DNA of 64,000 bases from Akkermansiaceae bacterium (lineage in GTDB: Bacteria > Verrucomicrobiota > Verrucomicrobiia > Verrucomicrobiales > DEV007), in NCBI GenBank assembly GCA_024233085.1, contig JACKQC010000012.1, forward strand, positions 93,396 to 157,395, given 5' to 3'. Of this stretch, positions 22,101-34,100 are shown one piece after another (positions within the stretch are counted from its first letter, which is position 1; each line of letters begins with the position of its first letter). Below the pieces are notes generated by a model. That model made no database searches, was not told the DNA's origin, and saw only the letters and a program-made list of their open reading frames with translations. A program made the translations under genes and the position numbers.

Positions 22101-25100
22101 GAGGTGATCGATCTGCTGGAAGTTGAGATCCGTGCCCGAAACGCCTCCCGTCATCGACGGCCGATCGACAATGCTGGAGGCGGCGATACTGGCGCCGGCG
22201 ATCAGGTTGACGTCGCCCGCGCCCGGATTCTGGATCTTGAAATTCGCGTCGATATCGCCGGAGGCGATGAAGGTCAGGTTGTTCGCCTGGGCCGCCGTCG
22301 TCGCGAAGGAGGTGGTGCTGTCGAGCAGCGTGTTGATGATCAGATTGTTGCCCGAGTAGGTGAAGTCGCCGTTCTGGAGATTCGGCGTGATGTAGTTGTC
22401 CCGGAAGGAATTGTTGATCGAGATCGAGCCGTTGCCCAGAAGAGCGCCTTCATTCAAGTAGTTCAGGCCGCCGCGCGCGATGACCTGCATTCCGCCACCG
22501 AGGTTGTCGGTCGGCGTTTGGAGCGCATTGCTGGAGTTGCTGAACGGGTCCCCTTGGTTGGCCGCCATGTCGAAGGTGTGGCCGATCCAGGCGATGTCGT
22601 TGCCGCTGCGGTCGAGAGTGATGGTGTCCGCCAGGGCGAAGATTTCGCCGAAGCGGGTCCCCGTCGCGTTGTTGGTGTTGCTGTTGCGGTCGTCGCCGTG
22701 GCCGACCAGGGCATAGGCCTCGACCACATTGATCCCGCCGACCGCCGGTCCGGCTTTCACCGTCAGATCCCCACCCTCCGAAATCACCGAGATTCCGCCG
22801 CTCAGATTGCCACTGGCCGCCAGGCCGCCGTGACCGATCTGCGCGAAGCTGCGATAGCCGCTGCCACCGAGCACGGAGATGTCCTTGGTCGCGGACACGC
22901 CGATGTCGCCGGTGTGATTTCCGGTGGCGCTGCGACCGCCGTGGCCGATCTGGGCCGAGTTGTCGTCGTCATTGACGTCGGCGCCGTTGACAAACTGGCC
23001 GACACCGCCCTGGACGGTCACCCCGTTGACGCTGACATCGGCGCCAAAGGTGACTTCATCGGTGTTGCCGTCGAGGTCGAAGTCGAAAACATCGTCGAAT
23101 TTCCCGGTGCCCAGGCTGGTGAACAGGGCGCCGCTCCCGGAGCTGACCTTGATAGCCCCTTCGTGACCGACGGCCAGGGTCGTTTCCGCTCCCCAGCCAC
23201 CATGGCCGATCTGGGCGTAAATACGCTTGTCGTTGTCGATGTCGCCGCCCGTTCCTCCGACGAGCGTCACGTCACCCGCCGCGCGGAGGAAGATATTTCC
23301 CTGATTGGAACCTTCCGTTTCGTAGCCACCGTGACCAACCTGGACGTAAGTCTGGTTGTCGGTGCCCGCCAGGAAGGTCATGCCGCCGGTGCGCGCGACG
23401 GCGCGAATGTCGCCGACCGCGTTGATGGTGCCGTTTCCGCCGGTATCGCTGTCGTACCCGCCGTGTCCCAACTGCGCATAGGCGAGGTCCACGTCGGCGT
23501 GCTCGATGGTCAGGACGATGTTCGCCGTTCCGCCGCTCGCGCCCGGGTTGATGTCCTGATTGAAGGTCAACTGACCGCCGTAGTAGTTGTTCATCGACCC
23601 CAGCACATCCCCCGCCGTGATTGTTTCGGTCGGGCCGGGATCGATCACGGTGTCGCCGTTGTAGTCGAAGCTCCAACTGCTGGCGGCGACGAGTTCCCCG
23701 GTCGTCGCGTTGTCGGCGATCGTGCCAAGAACCGTTCCGTCATCGAGCCGAACCAGGATGGAGACCGAACCGGGAATGATGCGCTGGTAGTGGAGATTGG
23801 CGACGCCAAAGCCAACCGCGCCACCGGCGGTGTTCGAGTCGTCTTCGAAGTTGCCCGCCCGGTCGAGGTTTTCGTCAAGATCGGTCGCCGCATTCGTGCC
23901 GGTGTAGCCGTAGGTGGTCTGCAACCCATTGCCCAGTCCCGCGTATTCCGAGAACTGGCTCGCCACGAAGGAAATGTTCCGCTCCGCGAAAACCTGAATG
24001 TCTCCCGCGTGGTCGCCGCGGCTGTCACGACCGCCATTGCCCAACTGCGCGAACCCCTCGTTGTCGTCCGCCGCCTCGAAAATCACGTCGCGTCCCGCCA
24101 TCACCGAGATGGTCTCGGTCGCCAGCCCTTGATTCCCCTGCGCGGTGCGCCCTCCGTTGCCCAGCATGGCATAGTTGATACCGCCCGAATCGTCCTGCGG
24201 AGTGCTGCCGGCCCGGAACCAGACATCCGCATTGGCGTTGTTCACGGTGCCGTCGGCGTCGATCCCCGCCCGAACGGTGATGTTGCCGTGGTGATCGCCA
24301 TTGGCGGCGAAACCGCCGTGGCCCAACTGAGCCCAGTTAAAACGGCCGCCGCCCGTGCCGGGGCTCGCCTCCACCGCGCGGGTGATGTCGCCGCCGAGAA
24401 AGGAAATGCTCCCGTTCGTGGATACCACGGAGATATCGCCGCTGTGGCCATTGCCCTGACCGATGACACCGGATCCGGTGCTGGTGTTGTCGACGTCGTA
24501 GCCGCCATGCCCCAACTGGGTGTAGAGACGCCCATCCGCGTTGGTGACCTCGCCAATGTCTTTGCGGACCGTGCCGGCGACAAAAAGAATGTCTCCCGTC
24601 GCCTGGACGTCGATGTCTCCGGTCAAGCCCTCGGGCGCGCCCGATACACCATAGGTACGGGAGTTTGTGCCGCCATGGCCGAGTTGGGAAAAGGCGTCTT
24701 CCCAGTCACCGGAGCGGAAAACGATACCCTTGCCCGCTTCGGCGTGACCGGCGGCAAAAGCGCCCGCGGTCACCGAAATATCGCCGTCATTGATCGTGTC
24801 GCCGTCCACATCGCGATTGCCGTGGGAGCCGTCCGAGTCGTAACCGCCGTGTCCCAGCATCGCGAATGACTGGTTGTTGTCGCCGGGATTGAACCCGGCG
24901 ACATTGTCCGCCAGATCGGTCGAAGCGACAAAGGCGATCCCACCGCTGACATCGAGGGTGATGTTGCCGGCGTGGGAATCGCGGGTGCTGTAGCCGCCAT
25001 GCCCGACCTGCACGTAAGTCACCAAATCGCGACCCGCGTAAGCCTCGAAATCGCCGTTGTTCACCGTGATCTTGATGTTGCCGGAGTTGCCGTCGTCGTT

Positions 25101-28100
25101 GACCACCGGCTTGGTTCCATTGGCGGCGTCGCGCACCGCCTCGCGGTATTGCGTCCCGTCGTCGTCGGAGTCGTAACCGCCGTGCCCGACCTGGGCGAAA
25201 CCGGCGTTGGCGCCGTCGGCCGAGTCGCCGCCGCGCAGACGAATGGTGTCCTCGGAGGTGATGGTGATGTCGCCGGAATATTTCCCGCCGCTTTCCTTGC
25301 CCCCGTGGCCGATCATCGCGAACGATCCGTCGTGATTCTGATTTCCGCTGCTGTCGCCCTCCACGGCGAGGACGTCGATGCCGCCCGCGCTGGTGATGGT
25401 GATATCGCCTTCGGCGTCACCAAAGACGCGGTAACCGCCATGGCCAATCATGGCATGGGCCTCCTGACCGCGCCGGCCAAGGGTTCCCTCCGTTTCGCTC
25501 GGCGCGACCACACGGATGTCGCCGCCGGCCGCGGTCGTGATGACGGTGATGTCGCCCTTGAAGGCGCCAACCGTCGCCGTCCCGAGACTGATGGTTCCAG
25601 GCGCCCCCGAAACCCAGTCGTAGGCGCCGGTCGTCGGATTGTAAACCAGCGCCAACCCGTCGGGGTTGTTGGTGAAGGGCGTCAGCGGGTTCACCCCGGC
25701 GTTGTTGACATTCGAACCGCCGTTGTAGTTGGCGCCGTACGGTTGCAGCAGCGCGTAGAAATTTCCGTCCACGTCGTTGATGTCGCGGAAGCTGGATTTC
25801 CAGCCGCCATGGCCGATCTGGGCGAAGTTGCGGCTGCCCGCCGCCGTGCTGCCCCAGTTGGCGCCGGAGTCGTTGCCGGTGGCGATCATTTCCACGCCGG
25901 TCGCGGCGGATACGTAGATATCGGAGTCGAGCTTGTTGCCCGTGCCGTCCCCGCCGTGGTTGCCCATCGATTGGAAACCGCCGTGGCCGATCTGGGCGAA
26001 CTGGTGAAGACGGTCTCCGCCTTCCATCCGGATTTTTCCGGTGGACGAGCGAACCGTGATCCCCCCGCTATGACCGTCGCCGTTCTTGGAGGCCGCGTCG
26101 GGATTGGCCACCATGTCGCGGCCGCCGTGGCCGATCATGACAAAGCCGTCGTCGCCGTCGGTGTTGCCGCCGGTGAAGAGGATGTCGCCCACGGCGTCCA
26201 CCTCGATGTTGCCCTTGAGGCTGCCCGGCCGGAAGCCGCGGTTGTTCCCGTAGCGGAACGCGGCGTTGGACCCGCCCCACTGCGCGGTCGTGGTGCCGAT
26301 GGAATTGTAGCCGCCGTGGCCAATCTGGGCGAAGGACGCCGAGTCGCCGCCGTCGAACTTGATGCCCGCGCCGGCGTTGACGTCGATATTCCCCGTGATA
26401 TCGCCCATCGAGTAGAGGCCGCCGTGGCCGATATGGGCGAAGGTGTTGTTCCCGCTGCCGGGATTCAGGCCACCCGGGCCGTGGTTGTCCACGTCGGCGT
26501 TGAAAATGACATTGCCCGCCTGCGCGTCCACCTTGATGTCCCCTTCGTGGTCGCCGCCGGTCTCGTAACCGCCGTGCCCGATCTGGACGAAGGTGTTGTG
26601 GCCATTGCCGCCGGTGAAGGCGATGTCCCCCGTGGTCGAGGTCACATTGATGGCGCCGCTGAAGCCGTCAAAGAGGGCGAGGCCCTGACCGGTGGCGGCG
26701 TTGATGCTGTTGTCCACCGGCCAGAAGAGCTGGCCGGAACCGTCGTAGAGACCCGTGACGAAATTGTAGGGCACGTTGAAATCATCCGCCTGGGAAGCGT
26801 TCGTTCCCGGCGCGATGTTGTTCCGATACTGGCGCCACGACCAGTAGCCGCCATGGCCGATCATGGCGAAGTTCATGTTCGTGGAATCCTCCCGCTCGTC
26901 CAGCATGAGACCGCCGTTGAAGCTGATTCCCGATCCCGCCGACACATCGATCTGGCCGGTCTTGTCACCATAGACGAAGGTGCCCCCGTGGCCGATCTGA
27001 GCCACATTCTGCCGGCCCTCGGCGCGGTTGCGGTGGTTTTCGTCCTGGTTGTTCGGACGGTTGAGGACAAAGACATGGGCCGCATACGGGACGGAAGCCC
27101 CGTTCACCGCAACGTTGCCCGCGCTGAAGGTGATGGAACCATCGGCGGAAACATCAATCACACCTTCGAGATTGCCGGTCATCCCGTGCCCGCCGTGGCC
27201 GATCTGGGCGTAGCTGCGCTTTTCGATGTTGTTGGCGTCGTAAGCCGAGAAACCGCCCATGAAATCGATGTCCCCGCCCGAATTGACCACGATCGTTCCG
27301 GTGTGGTTGCCGTTCGAATTGTGACCACCATGACCGATCTGGACGTAGTGCCCGTATCCGCGGACGCCACCCGCCGCGAAATCGATGTCGCCGGTGTTCG
27401 TCTCAACATAGATATTGCCATTGTGACCGTTGGTTGCGTCCGGCATGACGAGCGGATCGCCGGTGTTGTTGTCCGCCTGGTTGTTGGCGTCGGAATTGTA
27501 CCCGCCGTGACCGATCTGCGCGTAGGCCCAGTGCATGTCGGTCAGGCCACTGTTGTTTACCGAACTGGCCGTGTTGATCGTCTGCGAAGTCGGCACCCCG
27601 GCGACGCGAACATTGTCGCTCCCCCCCGGTTTGCTGGGATCGTAGTTCCAGGCGACGTTGAAGTTGTCCTCTTTCATGACGCCACCGCTGAAAACGATGT
27701 CGCCATCCGCCCGGACACCGATATCTCCGGAATAGGCCTGACCCGACGGCGCAATCGCATCGTCGCCACCGTGGCCAATCTGGACCCAGGTCCGCTGGTC
27801 GTTGCCCGCCCGGCCGACGACCGATCCGCCCGTGCCCGTGTAGTTCCCCATCGCGTCCACTCCGGCCCGGACGTCGATGTCACCCGCGTGCCCCAGATTC
27901 TGGAACATTGGCGTCACCCCTACCTCGGCATGGGCGCCCGCAACGGAACGGGATTCATATCCGCCATGGCCGATCTTGGCGTAGGAACGCAGGGCGTCGT
28001 TGTAATATTGCGACATGGCGTGGTAGTCGACGAACAGGTCCGGACTATCGCTGGCATTGGTGATGATGGCTGAATTCCAGGTGATCTCGCCTGACTCGTA

Positions 28101-31100
28101 GTCGATCGTTCCCACCACGTTGCCCGGGTTGCCGTTCTCGATAATGTTGCCGTTTCCGTCATCCACGTAATCCGGCGCCGCCGCTCCGTTGTACGTGTGG
28201 GTTGATTCGTCGATGCGGAATTCCAGCGTGCCGCGAACAATGATATCTTTTCCACTTTCGGGATTGTTCGTGCTGACAGTCAGACGCGTCTTCTGGCCGG
28301 CGCCCGCGGCGGCGGCCTCGTCCATCAGCAGAAGCTTGAGCCCTCCCGCGCCGTAGTAAGCGTCGAATTCGCTGATGTCGTTGCCGTTGCCGCCGTCGGC
28401 CCCGCTCATATCCTGGAATTCCCCGTAGCGAATGACCTCGCGCTCCAGGGAGACCCCGCCTCGGAGATTGACGTCGTTCCCCGCATACACATAGATGTCG
28501 CCGAGGTGGGTTCCATCGACATTGCGTCCGCCGTTTCCGATCTGGGCCGCGCTGTATTGGCCTGAACCGGCGACCACGTTGACATTTCCGTTGGCGCCCA
28601 GCGCCTTCACCGTGATCGTGTCGGTGCTGCGCCCCATGTGCCCGGCCGTGTCGACCACGCCGTGGCCAATCTGGGCATGATTGTACTTGTCGAAGGTGGC
28701 GCGGGTCGTCCATTCGCCACCCGCGACCGTCACCGACCCGTCTTGGGTGATCATTTCAATGCTGCCGAAATGATCGCCTCCGGTCCACATTCCGCCGTGG
28801 CCGCCGAAGGCGTAGGAGAAACGTCCCTCGCCGTCGCCGGGACTCACCAATAGATTGTCCGGGTCCGCCGGGAGCGGCAGCGGATTGCCATCGGTGCCGA
28901 TCCGCTGATCGAGCGCGATCGTGTTTCCAGCCATGAAACTGATGTTGCCGGAGGTGGTGTTGACGAGAATGTCACCAAAGTGACCCCAGTTTCCATCGCC
29001 CGCGCCTTCGTCTCCGGCGTCGAGCGTGCCGTTCAGAACCGCCGCGTTGGCCGTCCCCCGGAAGACACCGTCGCCATTGGCGGCATCCGCGCCGAAGCCG
29101 CCGTGTCCGAGCTGTGCCGTGATCCGGAAATCTTCCGTGCCGGGGATGCGCTGACCGGTAAGCTGTTCGGTCGGAGTCGATCCCGTCCCTGAAACGAAAG
29201 CCACGTCACCACCCGTGTTGATCACGATATCCCCGTTCAAACCGAAGGCGCCGGCCGCCGAGTTGGCCGTGCCGGAACGCGATCCATATCCACCGTGACC
29301 GAGTTGGGCATAAGCTTCGACTTGGTTGCCGGCCTTGAAGAACACCCCGATCGGGTTCGAGGCGGTGGCATCTCCAATGTGGGCCAGACCCGGCGCTGTG
29401 CTGCCGATACCGCTGCCGCCCGTCCCCATCCAGGGCTTGATGGTGATGTCGCCGAAGTGATTGCCGTCCGCGTCGTGGCCGCCGTGGCCGAGCTGGGCGT
29501 AGGCGCGCGCGTCGGAGTCGTCCGCCCCGAGGCCGGCGAGGAATTCCACCGCGCCGTCGGTCATGATCAGGATGTCGCCGGAATGGGCGCCCTGGTTGGC
29601 CCGGCCGCCGTTGCCGAGTTGGGTGTAGGCATCGACGCCATTGCCCCCGTGGAAACGAATGTCGCCCCCGGAACGCACCGTAATGTCGCCCACGTCGCTC
29701 CTGTCGTTGTTGCTGGCGCCGCCGCCGACGTGGTCCGCGTCGTAGCCACCGTTGCCCAGCTGGGCGTAGGCGAAGTCCGCGCCGACCGTCCGGTCGGTCG
29801 TGTAGTTGGCCTTGACCCCCTGGAGACCGTTCGGATTGACCGCCTGGGTCAGCACGATCTGGCCGATCGTGTAGTTGATCGTCCCCACGTTCGTCCCGTC
29901 CGAGATCGAGGCGGATCCGTTGATGACGAGGTTGCCGGCGCCGTCGTCGGTCACCACCGCCCCGTCCGGAATCTCAAGGCTGAACGAACCGGCCTGGATT
30001 CCCACATTGTTGTTCACGTTGGCGAGCGGCGACTCCGCCACATCCGTCATGCCGCCGCGATGATCGTTGAAGGTGATCGCCAGATGCGCCGAGTTGCCGT
30101 CGAAGGCCGCCGGCCCCTGCATGGCCTGAGCCAAGAGCGGGTTGGTCGTCTCGTTGTCCGAGGCGTTGTTCTGCGTCCCGCTTCCCCAGCCCGACACGTT
30201 GTAGGTGCTGCCATAGGCGTAGGTGTCATTCGGGTCGATGTCCTGCGTGAACCGGACGTGTCCCGTGCGCAGGTCGATCTCGCCGACCACGTTGGCGCCC
30301 TGGAGTTTCCCGTTGCCGTCCACCGTGCCCGTGCCCGACTGAACGATCTGCGCCGCCGTGAATCGGCCGTCCGCGTCCGCCTCGATGAAGGTCGAACCGT
30401 TGGCGATGTAATTGACGCCGTCGACGGTGAGGGTGAAGTCGATCGCCCCAACGTTGATGTCGCGGCGCATCAGCGGCACCCAGCCCTGCATCTGGCCCGT
30501 GGTGGGATCGACCGCCCAAGTCGCGGCATTCAGGTAGTGCGACTGTTCGCCGATGATCTGTTCCGCCATCGATCCCTGCCCGCCAATGAACCAGATGTGG
30601 CCGCCGGCGGTCACGTCGATATTGGCCACGTCGTCCCCGTTGTTCGAGTAGCCGCCGTTGCCCAGCTGCGCCCAATTGCGGCGCCCCTCGCCGGCGATGA
30701 ATTCGATGTCACCGTTGGTGGCCGTCACCTTGATGGTTTCGGTCGGATTGTCGTTGGCGTCACGGGCGCCGTTGTAGCCCTCCGACTCGTCGCCACCGTG
30801 GCCGAGAATCACGTAATTCCGCTTGTCGGAGCTGTCATCCTGCGTCCGGGAACCGCCGAGAAACTTGATGTCGTCGGCCGCCGTGACGGTGATGTTGCCG
30901 CTGTGGTCGCCCACCGCGCTGTAGCCGCCGTGGCCCAGTTGCGAATAGTGGATGATCCCGAAGCCCTCGCCCAGCCCGCTGGTCGCCCCCGGAGCGTTGA
31001 CCGTCTCGTCGCCCGCCTGGAAAATCACGCTGCCGCCCGAAGACACGGTGATGTCGCCGTTGTGGCCGAGCCCGGTTCCCCGGAGCTGCAGCCCGCCGTC

Positions 31101-34100
31101 GTGCCGCACGTCGGCGTCGTACCCGCCGTGGCCAAGCTGGCTGTAAACACGCCCGTCGTCGATATCGAACCAGTTCGCCTTCAGCGTTCCGGAGGTGAAC
31201 AGCACATCGCCTCCCGCGACCACACTGATCAACCCTGTGAGACCGCGCGCGCCGACGTCGTTGTTCGCCCGCGAGGAGCGCGCGAAAACCCCGCCGTGAC
31301 CCAACTGCGTGTAGGCGTCCCGCGCCTGTCCGGCCGTGAAGACCACGCCACCCATCTGGCCACTGCCACCGATGGTTCCCGGCGCGACCGAGATTTCGCC
31401 CTCGCCGGCGGTCACCCGGATGTTGCCCTGGTGATGCCCGTCCGCGTCAAATCCACCGTGACCGAGCTGCGAATACTGCTCGTTGTCCCAGTAGCTGATG
31501 CTGCGGCCCGACAGAAACTCGACGATGCCGCCGGCGGTGACCGTGATATTGCCCTCGGGCGTGGCGTCAAGCTGCGCCGCCGTCGTCAGCGGCGCCGAAC
31601 CCCACGCGCCCCCCGCCGTGGCCGATCCCGGGTCGGTCTGGTACCCGTTACGGCTCTGCGCGCTGCGGCCGCCGTGGCCGAGCTGGGCGTAGGCGTTGTC
31701 GAAGGCCCCACCGTGGAAACGGACATCGCCCTCGACATTCACCCGGATCTCGCCCGAGTGACCGGCGGAATCCCGCCCGCCGATGGCCGAGTCGAGGCCG
31801 CCGTTGCCGAGTTGCACGAATGACCCGTCGCCGTTGCCGTTCGTATACTGGTAATTGGCGATGACCTCGTCCGGGTTCAACCGGTCGTTGAGCGGATCGC
31901 GAAGCTCCTGCGCGATGCCCTGGTCAAGTTCGCCGTTGCTGTTGCTGTCGTTGGTGGCGGTGTTGATGCCCTCGATGATGATGCGGCCGCTCGCATAGTC
32001 GATCTGTCCGACCCGGACGTGCGCTTCGTTGTAGAGCACGCCGTTTCCGAAGGGATCGGAAATCACCTTGCGACCGTTCCCGTTGTTGTCCGGATCGATC
32101 ACGATCGAGACCGACCCCGGAACGACGCCGCCTTGGCCGAGATAAGCCTGGTTGGCGCGGAGGGCGGAAGAGATTTCCGGCGTGCGCTCGTCGTTGATCG
32201 CCTGGTTCGTGGCTCCGAAGACGTAGGAGTAATCGACGTTCCGGTTGCCGTTGTCGTCGGTGTCGACGCGGTCAAAAAGGGTCACCACCCCCGTGGTGTA
32301 ATCGACAGTCCCGACGATGTTTCCGCCCGAACTGCGGCGCAGAAAACCATCCGAATCGTAGTCCCGAACGTCCGGGTTGACGTTGGTGTCGATGAAAATG
32401 GTTCCCGGCACGATGTTGCCGCGGAATCCGTCGGCCGCGCCACCGTCGTTTCCATGGTAGAGAGTGAAGGTACGGGCCTTCATCGTCGCTTCCTGGAGGG
32501 CCGTGTAGGTGTGCGCGTTGCCGACCATGGAGGCGATGGTGCCACCCGAGCGCACCGGACCCTCGACGGTGTTGCCGATGTAGCCGGTCACCGTGTTAAT
32601 GTCGGCCCCTTCATCGTTCGGCCCGATCATGAAAAGTCCCCCGCCGTTGGTGGCGGTGACGAAAATGTGGCCGGTGTGATCGCCGTCGAGATTGTAGCCG
32701 CCGTTGCCGATCTGGGCGAAGGACTCCTGTCCGCGCGGCGAATACCCGGTCACCAGACCGTCGCTGCCGCCAATCGGCGTGCGGAAGGCCTCCATCACCC
32801 CCGCGTTGCTGGCGTCAAAATAAACGTCTCCGGCCGCCGTAATGTCGATGTTCGTGTTGGCGATATTGCGGTCGGAGCCGTTCTCCCAACCGCCCATACC
32901 GATCATGATATAGTCACGCAGACCGTCGCTTCCGGTGAACCGGATGGAACCGTCGTTCCCCGATCCGTCCGACCCGGAGCCCGCCGTGACCTTGATGTCG
33001 TTGTTGAGCGAATAGTTTCCACCATTCGCATGGACGAAGTTATACCCTCCGTGGCCGATCTGGGCGTATTTCTGGTCGATGTCGTAAGCCTGACCGCGGT
33101 ATTGCATCTGCGGGATCGTGTCCTGATCGACCATGTTGCCGGTGGCTTGGTTGACATGCCGGGTCAGGTTTTCGCTGTCGCGCCAACTGTTGTAGTCCTC
33201 CGCGAGCACCAAGGCATCGGTCGGACCCGAAAGCCGCCCCGTGAACTCGATGTGCCCGAAGGCGTCCACCGTAATGTCCGAGGTGCCGTCTCCGGTGACC
33301 ACCCCGCGCGAATCAATCCCGCCGTGCCCGATCTGCGCGTAGCTGCGCCCCATCCGGCCGGTGCGGAAAATGATGTCCCCGCCCGAGGCGAAGGGTTCCT
33401 GGCCGGCCGAGACGGTGATCTTCCCCTCGAAACCGCCATTGTCCACCTGCACGTTGTCGCCGCCGTGCCCAATCTGGACCCAGTTGCGGCCATATCCCCA
33501 GTCGCGCTGCGAGCGTTTTTCCTCGCCGCCGATGAACATGATCGATCCCTGCCCGGCCGTCACGGTAATATCCCCGTGCAGACCGGAGGGTCGGCTGTTG
33601 ATGTTCCAGCCGCCGTGGCCAATCATGCCGTAGTAACCGCCGCCATTCCCCGCGCGGACTTCCACGCCGACCTGCCGCAGAATCGGGTTGGCCGGATCGT
33701 AGGGATCGACGCCGGGGCCGAGATCGGGATTCCAGTTCCCCGCCGCGTCGTAACCCATGTTGTCGCGAACCGTCACCGTGCCGCCCGCGTAAACATTGAT
33801 GCTGCCGGATTTCGACTGGTCGGGCGCGCCCGAACCCACCGGGGCCACCGGGCCGGTGAAGGTCCCGCCCGTGGCCGGGAAATCTCGGTTGTACCCGCCG
33901 TGGCCAATCTGCACGTTGGAAAATTCCACCTCCGCGTCCGCGCCCGAGCCGGCCGGAAGCGGTGTGTTGGGATCGAGAATCGTGCCCGCGTTCAGATCGC
34001 CCGTCCGGGGAAGTTGATTGTGCCCCAAAACCCGGACCGCTCCATTCTCGGCGTATACCGTGATGTTGCCGCTCGCCGTCTGGTCGAAAATGGTCCGGCG

